Shown here one piece after another: positions 43,152 to 54,600 of a stretch of 64,000 bases of DNA (positions are counted from its first letter, which is position 1; each line of letters starts with the position of its first letter). Made by a program: the position numbers and the translations under genes. The stretch is from Bactrocera neohumeralis (taxonomy: Eukaryota; Arthropoda; Insecta; Diptera; Tephritidae). A model generated the notes under the pieces. It saw only the letters and a program-made list of their open reading frames with translations, did not search any database and was not told where the DNA came from. The stretch is from positions 37,754,089-37,818,088 of the forward strand of contig NC_065922.1 in NCBI RefSeq assembly GCF_024586455.1. Direction: 5' to 3'.

Positions 43152-44360
43152 GGGTAGTCGAAAAAGTCGTTTCGTATTTTGTCAATAGATGTCGTTGTGG
43201 TTGTATATCCAATGCTCCAGTATGTCATACCATTTAGTGTTGGAAAGGTGAGATTTTAAGCTTCATATAACCAAAAAAAAATTAAATTCGGGGATGTTAA
43301 AACGAAAAGTTACAGCTGTTCAAAAATAAATGAAAATAATGAAAAAATTCGCTATATTTAGAAATTTTTGTTTCAAAATGGGAAGCAAGCCACCAATGAA
43401 ATTTGTGAAGTTTACGGAGACGATGCAATATTATTTCGTGTAGCACTACAATGGTTCGCTCGCTTCCGTTCTGGAAATTTCGATGTGAAAGATGCACCTC
43501 GCTCTGGTCGACCTATCGCTGAAAAAGTCGATGAAATTATGGAAAAGATTGACCAGGACCGTCACATAAGCAGACATGACATCGCTAAGGAACTTAACAT
43601 TCATCATCAAACGGTTTTGAACCATTTAAATAAGGCTGGCTACAAAAAGAAGCTCAATGTTTGGGTACCACATGAATTGTCTGTGAAAGATTTAATGGAC
43701 CGAATTAACGCCTGCGATTCTTTGCTGAAGCGAATGGTAACAGGAGACGAAAAGTGGATCAAATACGACAGTAATGTGCGAAAAAAATCATGGTCCAAAC
43801 GTGGTAAAGCTCAACAAATGGTCGCAAAGCCAGGATTGACGCCTCGAAAGGTTATGCTGAGTGTTTGGTGGGATTGGCAAGGAATCATCCGGTATGAGCT
43901 GCTGCATCTTGATCGAACAATTGATTCTACATTTTACTGTTAACAACTGATGAGATTGAAGCAAGCGGCCATAACTGATCAGCAGAAAGGGCTTCGTCTA
44001 CCATCAGGACAACGCTAGAACACACACATCTTTGATGACTAAGCAAAAACTTGGAGAGCATGGCTGGGTAGTTTTGATTCATCCACCATATAACCCTGAC
44101 CTTGCATTTGTTTTGGTCAAGGCAGAACTCCCTTAATGGAGTAAAGTTGGCTTCAAGAGAAACCTCTGAAAATTACTTGACGCAGTTTTTCGCCGCAAAG
44201 CCAGAAAAGTTTTACACTGATGGAATAATGTCTCTTGCGGAAAAATGGCAAAAATTAGTCGACCACAATGGTACATTTTTGGTTCATTAAAGTTCATTAT
44301 AAATATAGAAAAATAAGTTGAAGTTTGATTAGAAATTCGGAAAGACTTTTTCGATTACCC
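43152..44360 (+). mobile_element. Best preserved mariner copy of the window (family A), inactive
   Basis: Terminal inverted repeats: GGGTAGTCGAAAAAGTCGTT at 43152, and at the right end GGGTAATCGAAAAAGTCTTT read inwards from 44360. Size is about 1.2 kb, close to normal for mariner. The frame at 43368-43943 encodes EICEVYGDDAILFRVALQWF, DAPRSGRPIAEKVDEIMEKI, HDIAKELNIHHQTVLNHLNK, VTGDEKWIKYDS (first catalytic Asp) and TPRKVMLSVWWDWQGIIRYE, then stops in TFYC. After frameshifts comes QDNARTHTSLMTKQKL (second Asp). Compared with the 23.5-24.4 kb copy, a 14-bp deletion near 44106 removes the SPSDY motif with the third Asp. A short in-frame deletion after DSLLKR removes about eight residues. The element cannot encode an active transposase. 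Confidence 0.92.
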
Positions 44361-46913
44361 TATATTATCAGCTGAAAACAGTTTAGGGACTGAAGGTCCT
44401 GATGGAGACATATTTTTATGAACTCAAACTAAAAAAAGAGACTTTAACGTGTTTTGCACATATCACACAATCAGCAATCCAGTCGATGACATTTTTGAAA
44501 AGTAACATGGAGACCGATCTCATTCAAAAACCATTAATTGTTTAGAACTTTTAGGCAACATTCAATTAAACTACTGGTGGGTAACAAATAACAACCGCTT
44601 GAAATAATGAAATATTTGATATATCTCTTCTCTTTAAGGAGAAAAACTAAAGAATTATATTTTCTCACATTCGTATACCATTTCTACCACTTATTCAATT
44701 GTTGTATAGGGATATAGTATGCGATGTCTCTCACGTCAGTTATCTTCATATGGTATCTTAATCCATTTAAACTCATAACTCACTCAGCTGAGATAAAAAA
44801 CGAAGGAAATATTTAATGTAAAACAATTTCGTAAATTTTGGCTATGCTCTGAGGGGCAGGAAAGTGCGTAAGTACATTTCCGTCAGACTTCAGGTTTGCC
44901 AAAAATAATATAAAAGAATATATTCACACCATGTTTATGGTATACAGACAAATTTTGGCTAATCTTATCAAAAAGGCGTATCATGTCTTGAGAAACATGC
45001 TAATATTTGTGTACAGAAATCCCTCGATATGTGGCACACAGACTATTTATTTCACTATATATTTTTAGATATATTTAAGTAGTATAATTCTTGCACGAAA
45101 TTGATAAACAGTGTCTACAAGAAAGTTTTTATTTTATTTACAATATTCCTTAATTTTTTATATATAGAATTTCCTATAGGAATAGCTGACAAAGTGGGCG
45201 CAAGAGTTTGGGTTTTATATGGCATTCAGCTTCTCGGCAAGTGACCATAGAAGATCTTATATTGGAACATTCGTTAAATCTTCGAAATTTATTTGCAAAA
45301 CACAGGTTCCGCGCAGTAAACTTACAGAGTATTCCGTTCTAAGCAGTAATAATGACTGATTGACTAAGTTTGGCGTACTTTCAGTGCAAAGAGACTCTAC
45401 AGGCAACAGTGCATTCAAGAAAAGTTACTGCCGACATGCCAAAAGCATTATAGGTCCATGCATTTCTAAAACTGAAATTCAAGTTAACAATGTCGTAAAC
45501 GTTATTTAAGACTTCAATATCTGTTGTCTAATAAAAATGTGGTACTCGGTACTCGTTGAGCTGTATAAAATATATAGCTAATTGTCAAATATTCCTGGTC
45601 AGGTTTGACCCTTCATCATCTTATCTTTGGAAAAGATCATGATGTTGTATGCTCTCATTTAAAAATCCATTTAAGCACTTACATATATAATACAATTTGT
45701 CAAAATGAAATCTAAAAGGTTTCCATATTCATCGAAAGTGATTTTACGCAATTTTTTAATTTTTATGATTCTTTGTTAAAAAATGGGGACCCCATTGCCT
45801 GTACTTTAATACAGCGGCATTACTCAGCTAAAAGACAATGTCGTTAAGGTACTATTAACTTAAATTCCAAAATATTATTATAACAATGCAATAGAATTTA
45901 GATAAACACCTACTGATAGTATATTTGACTTAAAAAATAATAATATGAAAGCTTCATAATTTTTTGGTTTCAATCTAATTTTATAGCATTTGGAGGCATG
46001 CTAAAGTGCATGATTGTATATATCGATATATCTTTAGATAACATTCGTTAGACTTTATACATGGTTACAGTATTTTATAACTAAAGTTAATAACGTGGTA
46101 CCGAAATATGTCGAAGAGTTGGATTGAAGGACTTCCCTTGGGTTCATATAGACTGAATAAAGTTTGGTCAGAACCCTAAGCAACAGCAACAGGGAATTGA
46201 TGTACATACAAAATGTAAGCTGTACAGCCGAACAGGACTTTTTCCTTATGAAAAAATAGTAAATCAGACCGGTTGGTTTAACTAGAACTTTTCCTTATAC
46301 TGCTACACAATAGTTCTTTTTTGGTTCCATTGATCTCGGATAAGCATACCATATACAGTGTATTCTTTAACGCAGTCAAAGAAGACAGCTTATGAATATT
46401 CGTATCTGTTGACGATAATATACAACCTTCCGAAGTATTAAAGAGAGATCAAAGTGGACTCAAGGAAAATCATATCTCTGGTCTTCTTTTGAGTTGATCA
46501 TTAATAACCAAATAGAAATATTGTATAATGACAGCGCAGCCTCAAATACTGCACAAAGTGTGTAAAGCGGGAATTCACAATTGATCAAAATCTTAGCAGA
46601 GTTAGATGTTCAATCAAAATAATTTTAAATTATTGTGTGGATTTGTGACAGTGGATGAAATATGACATATTCATTGTACTCTGAAGGTCAAATAACAATC
46701 ATGCGCGTGGACTTCAGGCGATAAACTAAAGTCAAAACGCACAAAGAAAAATAGTCAGCTATAAAAGTGAAAACCTTCAACGTGCTATAAATGGTATATA
46801 AAAATTGGATTGATGACTATAATCAGACCAAAAGCATCTTTGTGGAATAATAAAAAAGAAATTCGCTATATCGTGTTTTTTCATTTAAACAATCCGATAT
46901 TTTCAGCTGGCTG
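44361..46913. other. AT-rich stretch of 2.5 kb, nothing recognised
   Basis: I found no open frame with domain-like composition, no transposase or reverse-transcriptase block and no long tandem repeat. Confidence 0.4.
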
Positions 46914-47616
46914 TTAAGGGGTTACATGGGTTTCCTCAGGGAAAAAACAGCCTTTTTTCAACAGTTTTTTCCCATATAAAAAATGAAATATTTTATTAGA
47001 ATTTTTTATTCTTCAAACAAATGTACGCTATTAGTAAAGAAATTCTGAAATTTGTGGAAAAAATATTTTAAAGTCGGCCATTGCGACAGCCTTTCCCGTG
47101 ACCCCTCGGAAAAAAGATGCGCCCGCATTGGCAGAATAACTCCTTAAATCATCTAAAGTAAAAAAATACGTTTAGTGAAAACCTTAACTTAGAACTTTAA
47201 CGAGGGAAAAAAACTGAAAATTGAATTTTTTGGATTTTTTTTTCAAAAAAATGAAAACTCTAGTGAAAATTTCGCGGCTTTTTTTTGAAATAATTGTAAT
47301 CGGAAAAAAATCCCTTGTTGAAGTCTTTAAAAGCAAAGACCTGTGTAAAACTTTATGAAGATCGGTTGAGTAGTTCTCGAGTAAACTTATCTACCGACTT
47401 TAGAAACACAGTTTCGAGAAAAGCTCTTTTAAAGACCACGCACTTAGCCAAGCTAGCCACGAGCGCACAAGTTCTGAAGGCTGTATCTCCGAAACTATTA
47501 CTCTGATCAACTTAAAAACTCGGGACAATATTCTAGAGGTGTTGTACATCTTAATAAGATAATAAAAAAATCGATTGTAAAACCCAAAAACCCCGTAAAC
47601 CCATGTTACCCCCTAA
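46914..47616 (+). repeat. 703-bp element with 20-bp terminal inverted repeats beside TTAA/CTAA
   Basis: The left end is TTAAGGGGTTACATGGGTTT (46914-46933). The right end is AAACCCATGTTACCCCCTAA (47597-47616), which reads inwards as TTAGGGGGTAACATGGGTTT. The interior is AT-rich and non-coding; the 63-codon frame at 47315-47506 is not recognised. A reversed partial copy lies at 7440-7836. TTAA at the left border suggests a TTAA-type target site, but the right border reads CTAA, so this is not proven. Confidence 0.8.
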
Positions 47617-47879
47617 AAATTGTATAATAAATAACCAATGTGTAAATATTAAAAAAAAAAGTTTTGGATATATGAGAGTATTTGTATGAAATCAACAGTT
47701 TTTTTCTCGAAACGCTGTTTTGAGAGCCGGTAACAAATATTTCTCGGAAACAGCTGGAGTGCTCGACTAAAAAGTTTAAACGGCTTTTTTAGAAAATTTT
47801 TAATAATAATTTAAATAAAAGTCAACAATTTGACTAATCTTTCAATCATTACTAGTATTCATATACTGTTGTTGAACAG
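47617..47879. other. Short non-coding gap
   Basis: Nothing recognised. Confidence 0.4.
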
Positions 47880-48350
47880 AGTATACGTATTATGTTTAAC
47901 ATGAAGTTTGTAACACCACAAAGGAGACATCAGCCTGACGAACTGAGTCGATTTAGCCATGTTCGTCGGTATATACGCAAACTTGTCCCTCAGTTTTTGA
48001 GATAATAATCTGAAATTTCACACTCGCCCATTTCTTCCCAGGAACTGCTTATTTATCGGAATTTTCGATATCGGACTACTATAGCATACAGTTGTTATAA
48101 AAACTGAACGGATGGAATCAAGTTCTGGTATGAAAAACTTTTTTATTTGAAAAGTTATGTTTCCAAAATTCAGGATGGAATATTATCCAAGGCATGGGTA
48201 TAATATCCGAAGAAATTTTTCAGATCGAATTACTATAGCATATAACCGCCATACAAACTGGCTCTTCAAAATCAAATTTTTCTAAGGAAAAAATGTTTGT
48301 TTGTTAAGGGCATTATAGGTTCGATGCCACCGAAGTTAAGTTCTTTGGAT
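47880..48350 (+). repeat. DINE-like dispersed repeat
   Basis: Blocks in the family order: AGAGTATACGTATTATGTTT, CATGAAGTTTGTAACACCAC, CTGAGTCGATTTAGCCATGT, GGAATTTTCGATATCGGACT and GAACGGATGGAATCAAG. It ends near GCCACCGAAGTTAAG. It is more diverged than the 48.9-kb copy. Confidence 0.75.
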
Positions 48351-48888
48351 TTGAGATCATTTTAAGCAGAACAATCTTCCTCACTACCAGACACCATTTT
48401 CGTGGTCGCGCTGGAAATGTTTCAAGATGAATCGCTGATTATTACAATGCATTAAATTTTTTAAATGCGCATTATTTTTATTTAATTATTAAATAAAATG
48501 CTTTTTCAAAAAGGAGTTCATAAGAAACGAGTTCTTTCCGACTTGTAAGTGGATAAAACCGCTTAAGCCATCAAATGTGCGATCATATAGTCATCACTGT
48601 TACTCTTGAAGGGAAAAAAGAAAGCTGAGAAAGCTTGTCAAAAGCGATTTTGTCAGTGTTGAGATAAAAGATAAAAGCTAACGGGATTAAGCACAACAAA
48701 TACACTCATCCCTCGCAAAAGCACACACATCTCTACCAACAACTTACACAGTTACAGTTCCATTTATTATATAAACCTGTATATGTATGTATATGGATTA
48801 TATAAAACTGCCTATGTGTATGGTATATATGTATATAAATCCAGCTATTGTTAGACATTGCCTGGCGCTTAACTTTACCAGTGCCTAT
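48351..48888. other. Non-coding stretch
   Basis: A TATGTATATATG microsatellite lies near 48780-48835. Nothing else was recognised. Confidence 0.35.
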
Positions 48889-49690
48889 TTTTATACCCTG
48901 AACAGGGTATATTAAGTTTGTCACGAAGTTTGTAACACCCAGAAGGAAGCGTCGGAGACCCTATAAAGTATATATATAAATGATCAGTATGTCGAGCTGA
49001 GTCGATTTAGCCATGTCCGTCTGTCTATCTGTCTGTCCGTCTGTCTGTATATATACGAACTAGCCCCTCAGTTTTTAAGATATCGTTTTGAAATTTTGTA
49101 AACATCATTTTCTGTTCAAGAAGCTGCTTATTTGTCGGAACTGCCGATTTAGGACCACTATAACATATAGCTGCCATACAAACTGAACGGTCGGAATCAA
49201 GCTCTTGAATGGAAAACTTTCATATTTCACTATGTATTTTCCTCCGAAGAAATTGTTCAGATCGGTTAACTATAGCATATAGCTGCCATACGAACTGAAT
49301 GGTCGGAATCAAATGCTTGAATGGGAAACTTCCTCATTTAACTTAATATCTTCACGAAATTTGGTATGACTTATCGTTTATAGAAATAATTTAATATCGG
49401 AAAAAATTGTTCAGATCGGCTTACTATAGCATATAGTTGTCATATAAACCGAACGAACGGAATGAAGGGCTTGTATAGAAAATTTTCGCATTTGAAGTGG
49501 CATCTTCACGAAATTTGACCTGGATTACTGCTTAAGGTAATAATATAATCTCCGAAAAAATTGTTCAGATCAGATTACTATAGCATATATGTAGCTTCCA
49601 TACAAACTGGACACATAGTTACTAAAAGAAATGCAGCTGTGAAGGGTATATTAGCTTCGGTGCAGCCCAAGTTAACGTTTTTTCTTGTTA
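48889..49690 (+). repeat. DINE-like dispersed repeat, most complete copy
   Basis: It begins TTTATACCCTGAACAGGGTA, a palindromic start, then AGTTTGTCACGAAGTTTG. It has a GTCY core (GTCCGTCTGTCTATCTGTCT, extended by further GTCCGTCTGTCTG at about 49015-49047). Four internal copies of a roughly 110-150 bp block follow (ACTATAGCATATAGCTGCCA and TGGTCGGAATCAA near 49160, 49270, 49425 and 49575). It ends GTGAAGGGTATATTAGCTTC and AAGTTAACGTTTTTTCTTG. Palindromic start plus GTCY core resembles DINE-1/Helentron-related elements; this assignment is an inference. Confidence 0.8.
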
Positions 49691-51627
49691 CTAATGCTAA
49701 TGCATTTTATCGCATTTTGATTGACGTGATTGAAAATTATATATTTTTTTATCAGTTTCAGCAGTAGTCCACACGCCATTGCGTCACTTGGCGAAAACTG
49801 TTGCATACATTTGTGCGTACGCGCGCAACGAGCGTGTGTTGAGTGGAAACGGTACAGCTGTAGCGCTGACAACAAGAAAAATATACAACAAATTACTATA
49901 TACATGCATATGTACACATAATTAACTATGTGTGACATGTAAACAAATACAATTGAGGAAAAGCAGCACAAAATGCGGTGGATGCGCACGCTTCACAGCT
50001 CCCCCTGTACGTAGGTACCACATATGGAAGATAAAGCGCGTATCAGCTTAAGATAAATGCCAACAGTCCCTTCTTTCCCAAGTACGAGCAAACTCAGCAC
50101 TCATTACATATACACAGGCAGCTTTTCGCGCTTTCTCTGTTCAGACGACGTCAACAATGTCACTGCGTCGTCGTCGTCGGCGTCATCGGATTACGAAGGG
50201 CTGCTGACTGCTGCCGGGCTGCACAATTATGCGGGCGGCCAACAGATCAGCGCGCCGGTGGATTGCTATCTGCAGCGGGGATGATGGTAATGTCCACATG
50301 CTCCATGTTCATATTATATATAGAACTATATATTCATATTTATTTGTGTGTGTATATTTGTGTATGTGATATGTGTTTGTAGCTGTGTGTGATACGTGTT
50401 TGTGTCGGTGTGTGTGCGTAGCGGCAAGAATGCTTGATGATTATGATGATAATTGTGGAGCAAACTGGCGGTGAGTGAACGTTTTATATTTTCAGTACGA
50501 TAAGTGACATGATCAGCTGCAGTAGTGGATAAAGAAGCAACAATTATTTAAGGCACTCGTTAAGGCAGTTGATCAGCGGGCATCGCGTTTAACACACACA
50601 CATATAGTATATATGTATATATATACTAAATATATATTATGTATATATAAAGTTACGCGTATTACAATCGTTTATATTTCGTATAGACTTGCTAATTGTT
50701 GTTGTTGTTGGAGATGAAATTTTAATTTAAATACTACTTGTCTAATTAAAGTGATTAAGTGCGAATTCACGGGCAAAGAAAGTGCATGGAAATAGCAGCG
50801 TTGCAAATAGATATACATAAATAGTATATAATATAAAAATACATATATAATGTAAAAATATATATGTACATATGTATATACGTTTATAATTGTGTAGATA
50901 TGTGGATAAAATTCGCTTGCTGATGCAAGAACAGTGACAAGTGCTATGCTAACTTCGTCTATCGCGTCGCATCTGCTAATCTCCGCTAGATACTTTCTAG
51001 TGATAAGCGACGAGTCTTTTATCAGCTCAAACAACGGTTAAAGCTTGTACGTGCGTCTGTGCAATGAAATTTGCGATGTTGACATTATTTACGATGTGAG
51101 CTGCTGCCGTCGCTGCTGCTGCTGCTGCTGCTGTGAAAGCGTCTGCACACAAACACACAACTTTTATGAAGTAGCAGTTCTTGGTGGAGTCACTCACACA
51201 TATACATATACATACATATACATATATAAATGCAGAAATTTTAATGAATAATAAGCGCATAAATTGGGGATAACACACACACGAAGACAAGCGCGCGAAG
51301 AGAGTAACAAAAGTGCAAACGAAAAGAAGCAAGCGAAAAAGTTAAACAAAAAAAAGCGCAAAAAAGCTTAAAACATACAAAAAAACTTAAAAACACAATA
51401 CAAACCGAAAAAAAATCAAAAAACGCTAAGCAAAAACAAAAAAATTGCAATAAATTTTTAAAAAATCCTCTTTGTCTCGCGCAACGCTTCAGCCGCACAA
51501 GTTACAAATTACACGTTACAAGTTAATTTTAAATACAAGCCGCTCTTGTTGTTATTGTTGTGCATTTAAATTTATTTTTTTTTTGTATTATTATTGCTGC
51601 TTGCTCGCGTTCCACGCATTCAATTGA
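49691..51627. other. Upstream and probable 5' untranslated region of the transporter gene
   Basis: The stretch includes a GC-richer segment (50040-50290), long TG/TATA-rich microsatellites (50330-50420 and 50580-50650), (GCT)n and an A-rich tract (51330-51480), all common in fly promoter and leader DNA. A 75-codon frame at 50057-50284 looks slightly protein-like but ends in a stop just before a possible donor, so it was not joined to the gene. The transcription start was not identified. Confidence 0.4.
51112..51132. repeat. (GCT)7 trinucleotide repeat
   Basis: Seven uninterrupted GCT units within the leader region of the transporter gene. Confidence 0.85.
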
Positions 51628-51657
51628 ATGTATCGCGCTCTGTGGCGGCAGCAATGA
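51628..51657 (+). promoter_or_regulatory. Nine-codon uORF whose stop overlaps the transporter start (ATGA)
   Basis: ATG at 51628 opens MYRALWRQQ and stops with TGA at 51655-51657. The main ATG occupies 51654-51656, so the two share ATGA. Such an overlap permits termination-reinitiation or represses the main frame in eukaryotic mRNAs. It matters only if the leader includes 51628, which is likely because the frame is just 26 nt upstream. Confidence 0.65.
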
Positions 51658-54600
51658 GTATACCGGCGCGCGGCAAATGGACTTCGGCGACTGCGGTGGC
51701 GACGGCGGGCGTACAGCGCAGGCGTGTAATCAACAAACACATTCAACAGAAGTATCTGTTATGTGGGTTTGCCATACATGTACATATAAACTATATATAC
51801 ATATATTACTTACAATATATCATTCTATAAACAAACTTGTAATTATTAAGTAATTAAGTAAATGCCTATGTAGCCACACATAAACATACGTATGTATGTT
51901 TGTTTGTTTGTATATTGAAATTTAAATGGCACATGTTTATCGACAAATCGTCAAACGAAAACCGGAAAGCAATAACTGCAAACGCTTGATATGACGTCTT
52001 CACACGCTGTGCACTTGAGCTGCCAAAAGCGGAATTTTTTTCATATAACAAATAAAGCGGCTGTCGGGGGCTATTGATCTTGAATGATAAGCTGATTTGA
52101 GAGGGTCTATCATTGGGATAATATGTTAGATTTGGGTATTGAATGCCGGTAGCCTTACATTTTCCCAATCACTCACATTCTAAAAAGTTCGATATGTGAG
52201 AAATACTGAAATATGGTAGTTAGTGGCTGGGATTATAAGTTTAAATCAAAGCGTCTCACATTCCACTAAATTTGGATTAAGTCGGGCTGGTGCAGTCCAC
52301 ACACAAACCGAATCGATGAATATTTCTTTCCTAGATCGGTAAAAATCTCTTTTATATTCATGTGAAGTTTGAAGTCCAAATTTTAAATTAGTGAGTGTTT
52401 AGTGAAGAGCTTGTCTGGCGATTTTTACCATGGAAAGAAAAACAAATTTAACAACCAGTTTTCTTAAAATTTTGTGTTTCTAATCTGCGAAATCGGGTAA
52501 AATGTTTCAGAAGATTTTTGGCTTACTTCACCACGATCACAAGCAAATCGGGTACAAAGCAAGTCGTTAAAATTTTGAAGTCAAAAAATCTTGACTCATG
52601 CAAATCGTCCATCCACATCTGTTCATGACAATTGCTTCGAAAAAGTTGAAGAAAAACAGCTTGAAATCGCCCAGTTGGTATCAGCGAGATAGCAGAAGAT
52701 CTCAAGATGGATTGACTCAACACTAATATTTTGGTTAATATTTTGATAGTGAAGCATGTCTATGCTAGGTTCGTACCAAAATAATCTTTTACAAAACCGA
52801 CGTCGATTAAAGGTCGCAAAAAAGATACTGACAACATAGCTGAGGACCCTCATCATATCTGCTGGCGAAACGTGGGTTTATGAATATTACGTCGAGACTG
52901 TTGACAATCTAGCGAATAGCGCTTCAAATATGAGCCAAAAATAACAAAATAAAAATTTGCTGATGTAATTGAAGGCCATAGATACTTAACTTCTAGTGTG
53001 CTCTCCCCCATATCTCATATGGTCACTATGGTCCAGCATCCTGAACAATTTCAGCATTCTGCTGGGTGCGACTGAGGTGATGTGATACCTGTTCACGTAA
53101 ATGGAACCTAGGACCTTTAGCCTGCTTCTGCAAATTGCTGAGCAATCCAGAATCCTGTTCCATGTCGCAGAAATGGCAGTTTGCGCAAGAGACTATGCCC
53201 ATATTGGACAAGTGCTTCATGAGCCTGCAGTGCCCTGTATATAGCGGAATTTGTCTCGGGTAAAAGGCATAGACCTTCTTAAGTTACAAAAATAGTATGA
53301 AAATTGGATAAAACTTTGGTATGCCTGAAGTGGCTCAGGAGCCTTTTTTGAAACCGATGATAATGATTTATATTGAAATGCCGAGAATGTACCTTTTTCA
53401 ATACATATCAAATAGGGTTTATCAGACAGGCTGAAAAGTCTATATCTATTCTATGAAAGTGAGAAGCTATTTTTTTTATAAAAAAAAAGCTGCTGTTAGC
53501 AAGAAGTGGGTTGATGATGCTTTATCTGGGCTCCGCACCAAAACCAACTAAGTAACTGGTTTTCTGATTCGGTACAGGTCATACGTGCACTGAATATGGT
53601 GAACCCAGTGAAGGCCTGAATGATTTTTACGGACGAAAACATAAAAAATCCAAACAATTATTTCAAATAGCCATGGCAAGAAGCTGTTCGATATCGTCTA
53701 CACCGTAAAAATGTAAAGGAAATGTATTTTGAAAGTTCTGTGCCCAGTGATTGCGGCGCGAGCTTGCAAAGCACCAAAATATTCAAAGAATGAATGTTTC
53801 TAAGGAGTGTTTCGGGTTAATGAACCTGAATAAACCTAAGATTTGTCATCGGTATATGACAAAGGAGGTGCAGGTGACCACATCATTTCACTCCTGAGTA
53901 TAATCGAAGTGATCTGAGTGAATAGCAGAATTGCATGAATTTAGCTTCGAATTGCTCACGTACGCACTGTATTCGCTGAATCTAGTGCCGCGATCTTTCC
54001 TTCTACTCAGATCTCAAGAGATTGCCGAGACTGATGCCGATTTTGAAGCAAACAACTAAGCACACTATTAAAAGGTTGAAAGAACGTTATGTATATAATA
54101 GGAATATCGTGCTCAAATGTTATAAACATAGTTTTTCCCAATAAAAGGCGGCATTAGCTCGTCTTATTGTGTTCTGTCTCACTTCATTCCTGTTTAGTCA
54201 AAGCTGATGCGGTTAGTTTGAAGAATCGTCGAAGTTATCTAAGCATAGATCCAGATAAATAAGCACTTTGAAAACAATACGGCACAGATTTATGAAATTA
54301 AATGTTGAGTTGAGTTAGAGATAAGGTCTGCTGTAGAAATGTAACCACCAAAATACGGTTAGACACGAATATAATGCTTTTTACAAACTGTTTGAGATTT
54401 ATCTTCGTAATAGGCAGAGCTTTGATTCAGAGCTTTGATTCACAAGTGAATAACATTATCAGGCATTTCGGAGATCAGAAAGAGTAGGTTGCTTCATGAA
54501 GAAATAAGGTTAAAATCGGTCGGAAAAACAGTCAACTTTGTCTTCAAAACTTAGCTGAAAATAGTTTCCTATTTCAACAACATCGCATTTATAAATGAAG

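Noticed and set aside
43368..43943. 191-codon frame as a functional host gene (SETMAR-like annotation)
   Set aside because: It lies between mariner terminal inverted repeats, stops early and lacks the third catalytic motif; it is a transposon remnant.
50057..50284. 75-codon frame (SSSSASSDYEGLLTAAG) as a possible first coding exon of the transporter
   Set aside because: It ends in TGA just before the only good donor (GTAATG at 50287), so it cannot be spliced in frame to the exon at 54885. The frame at 51654-51779 joins in phase and supplies the first helix.
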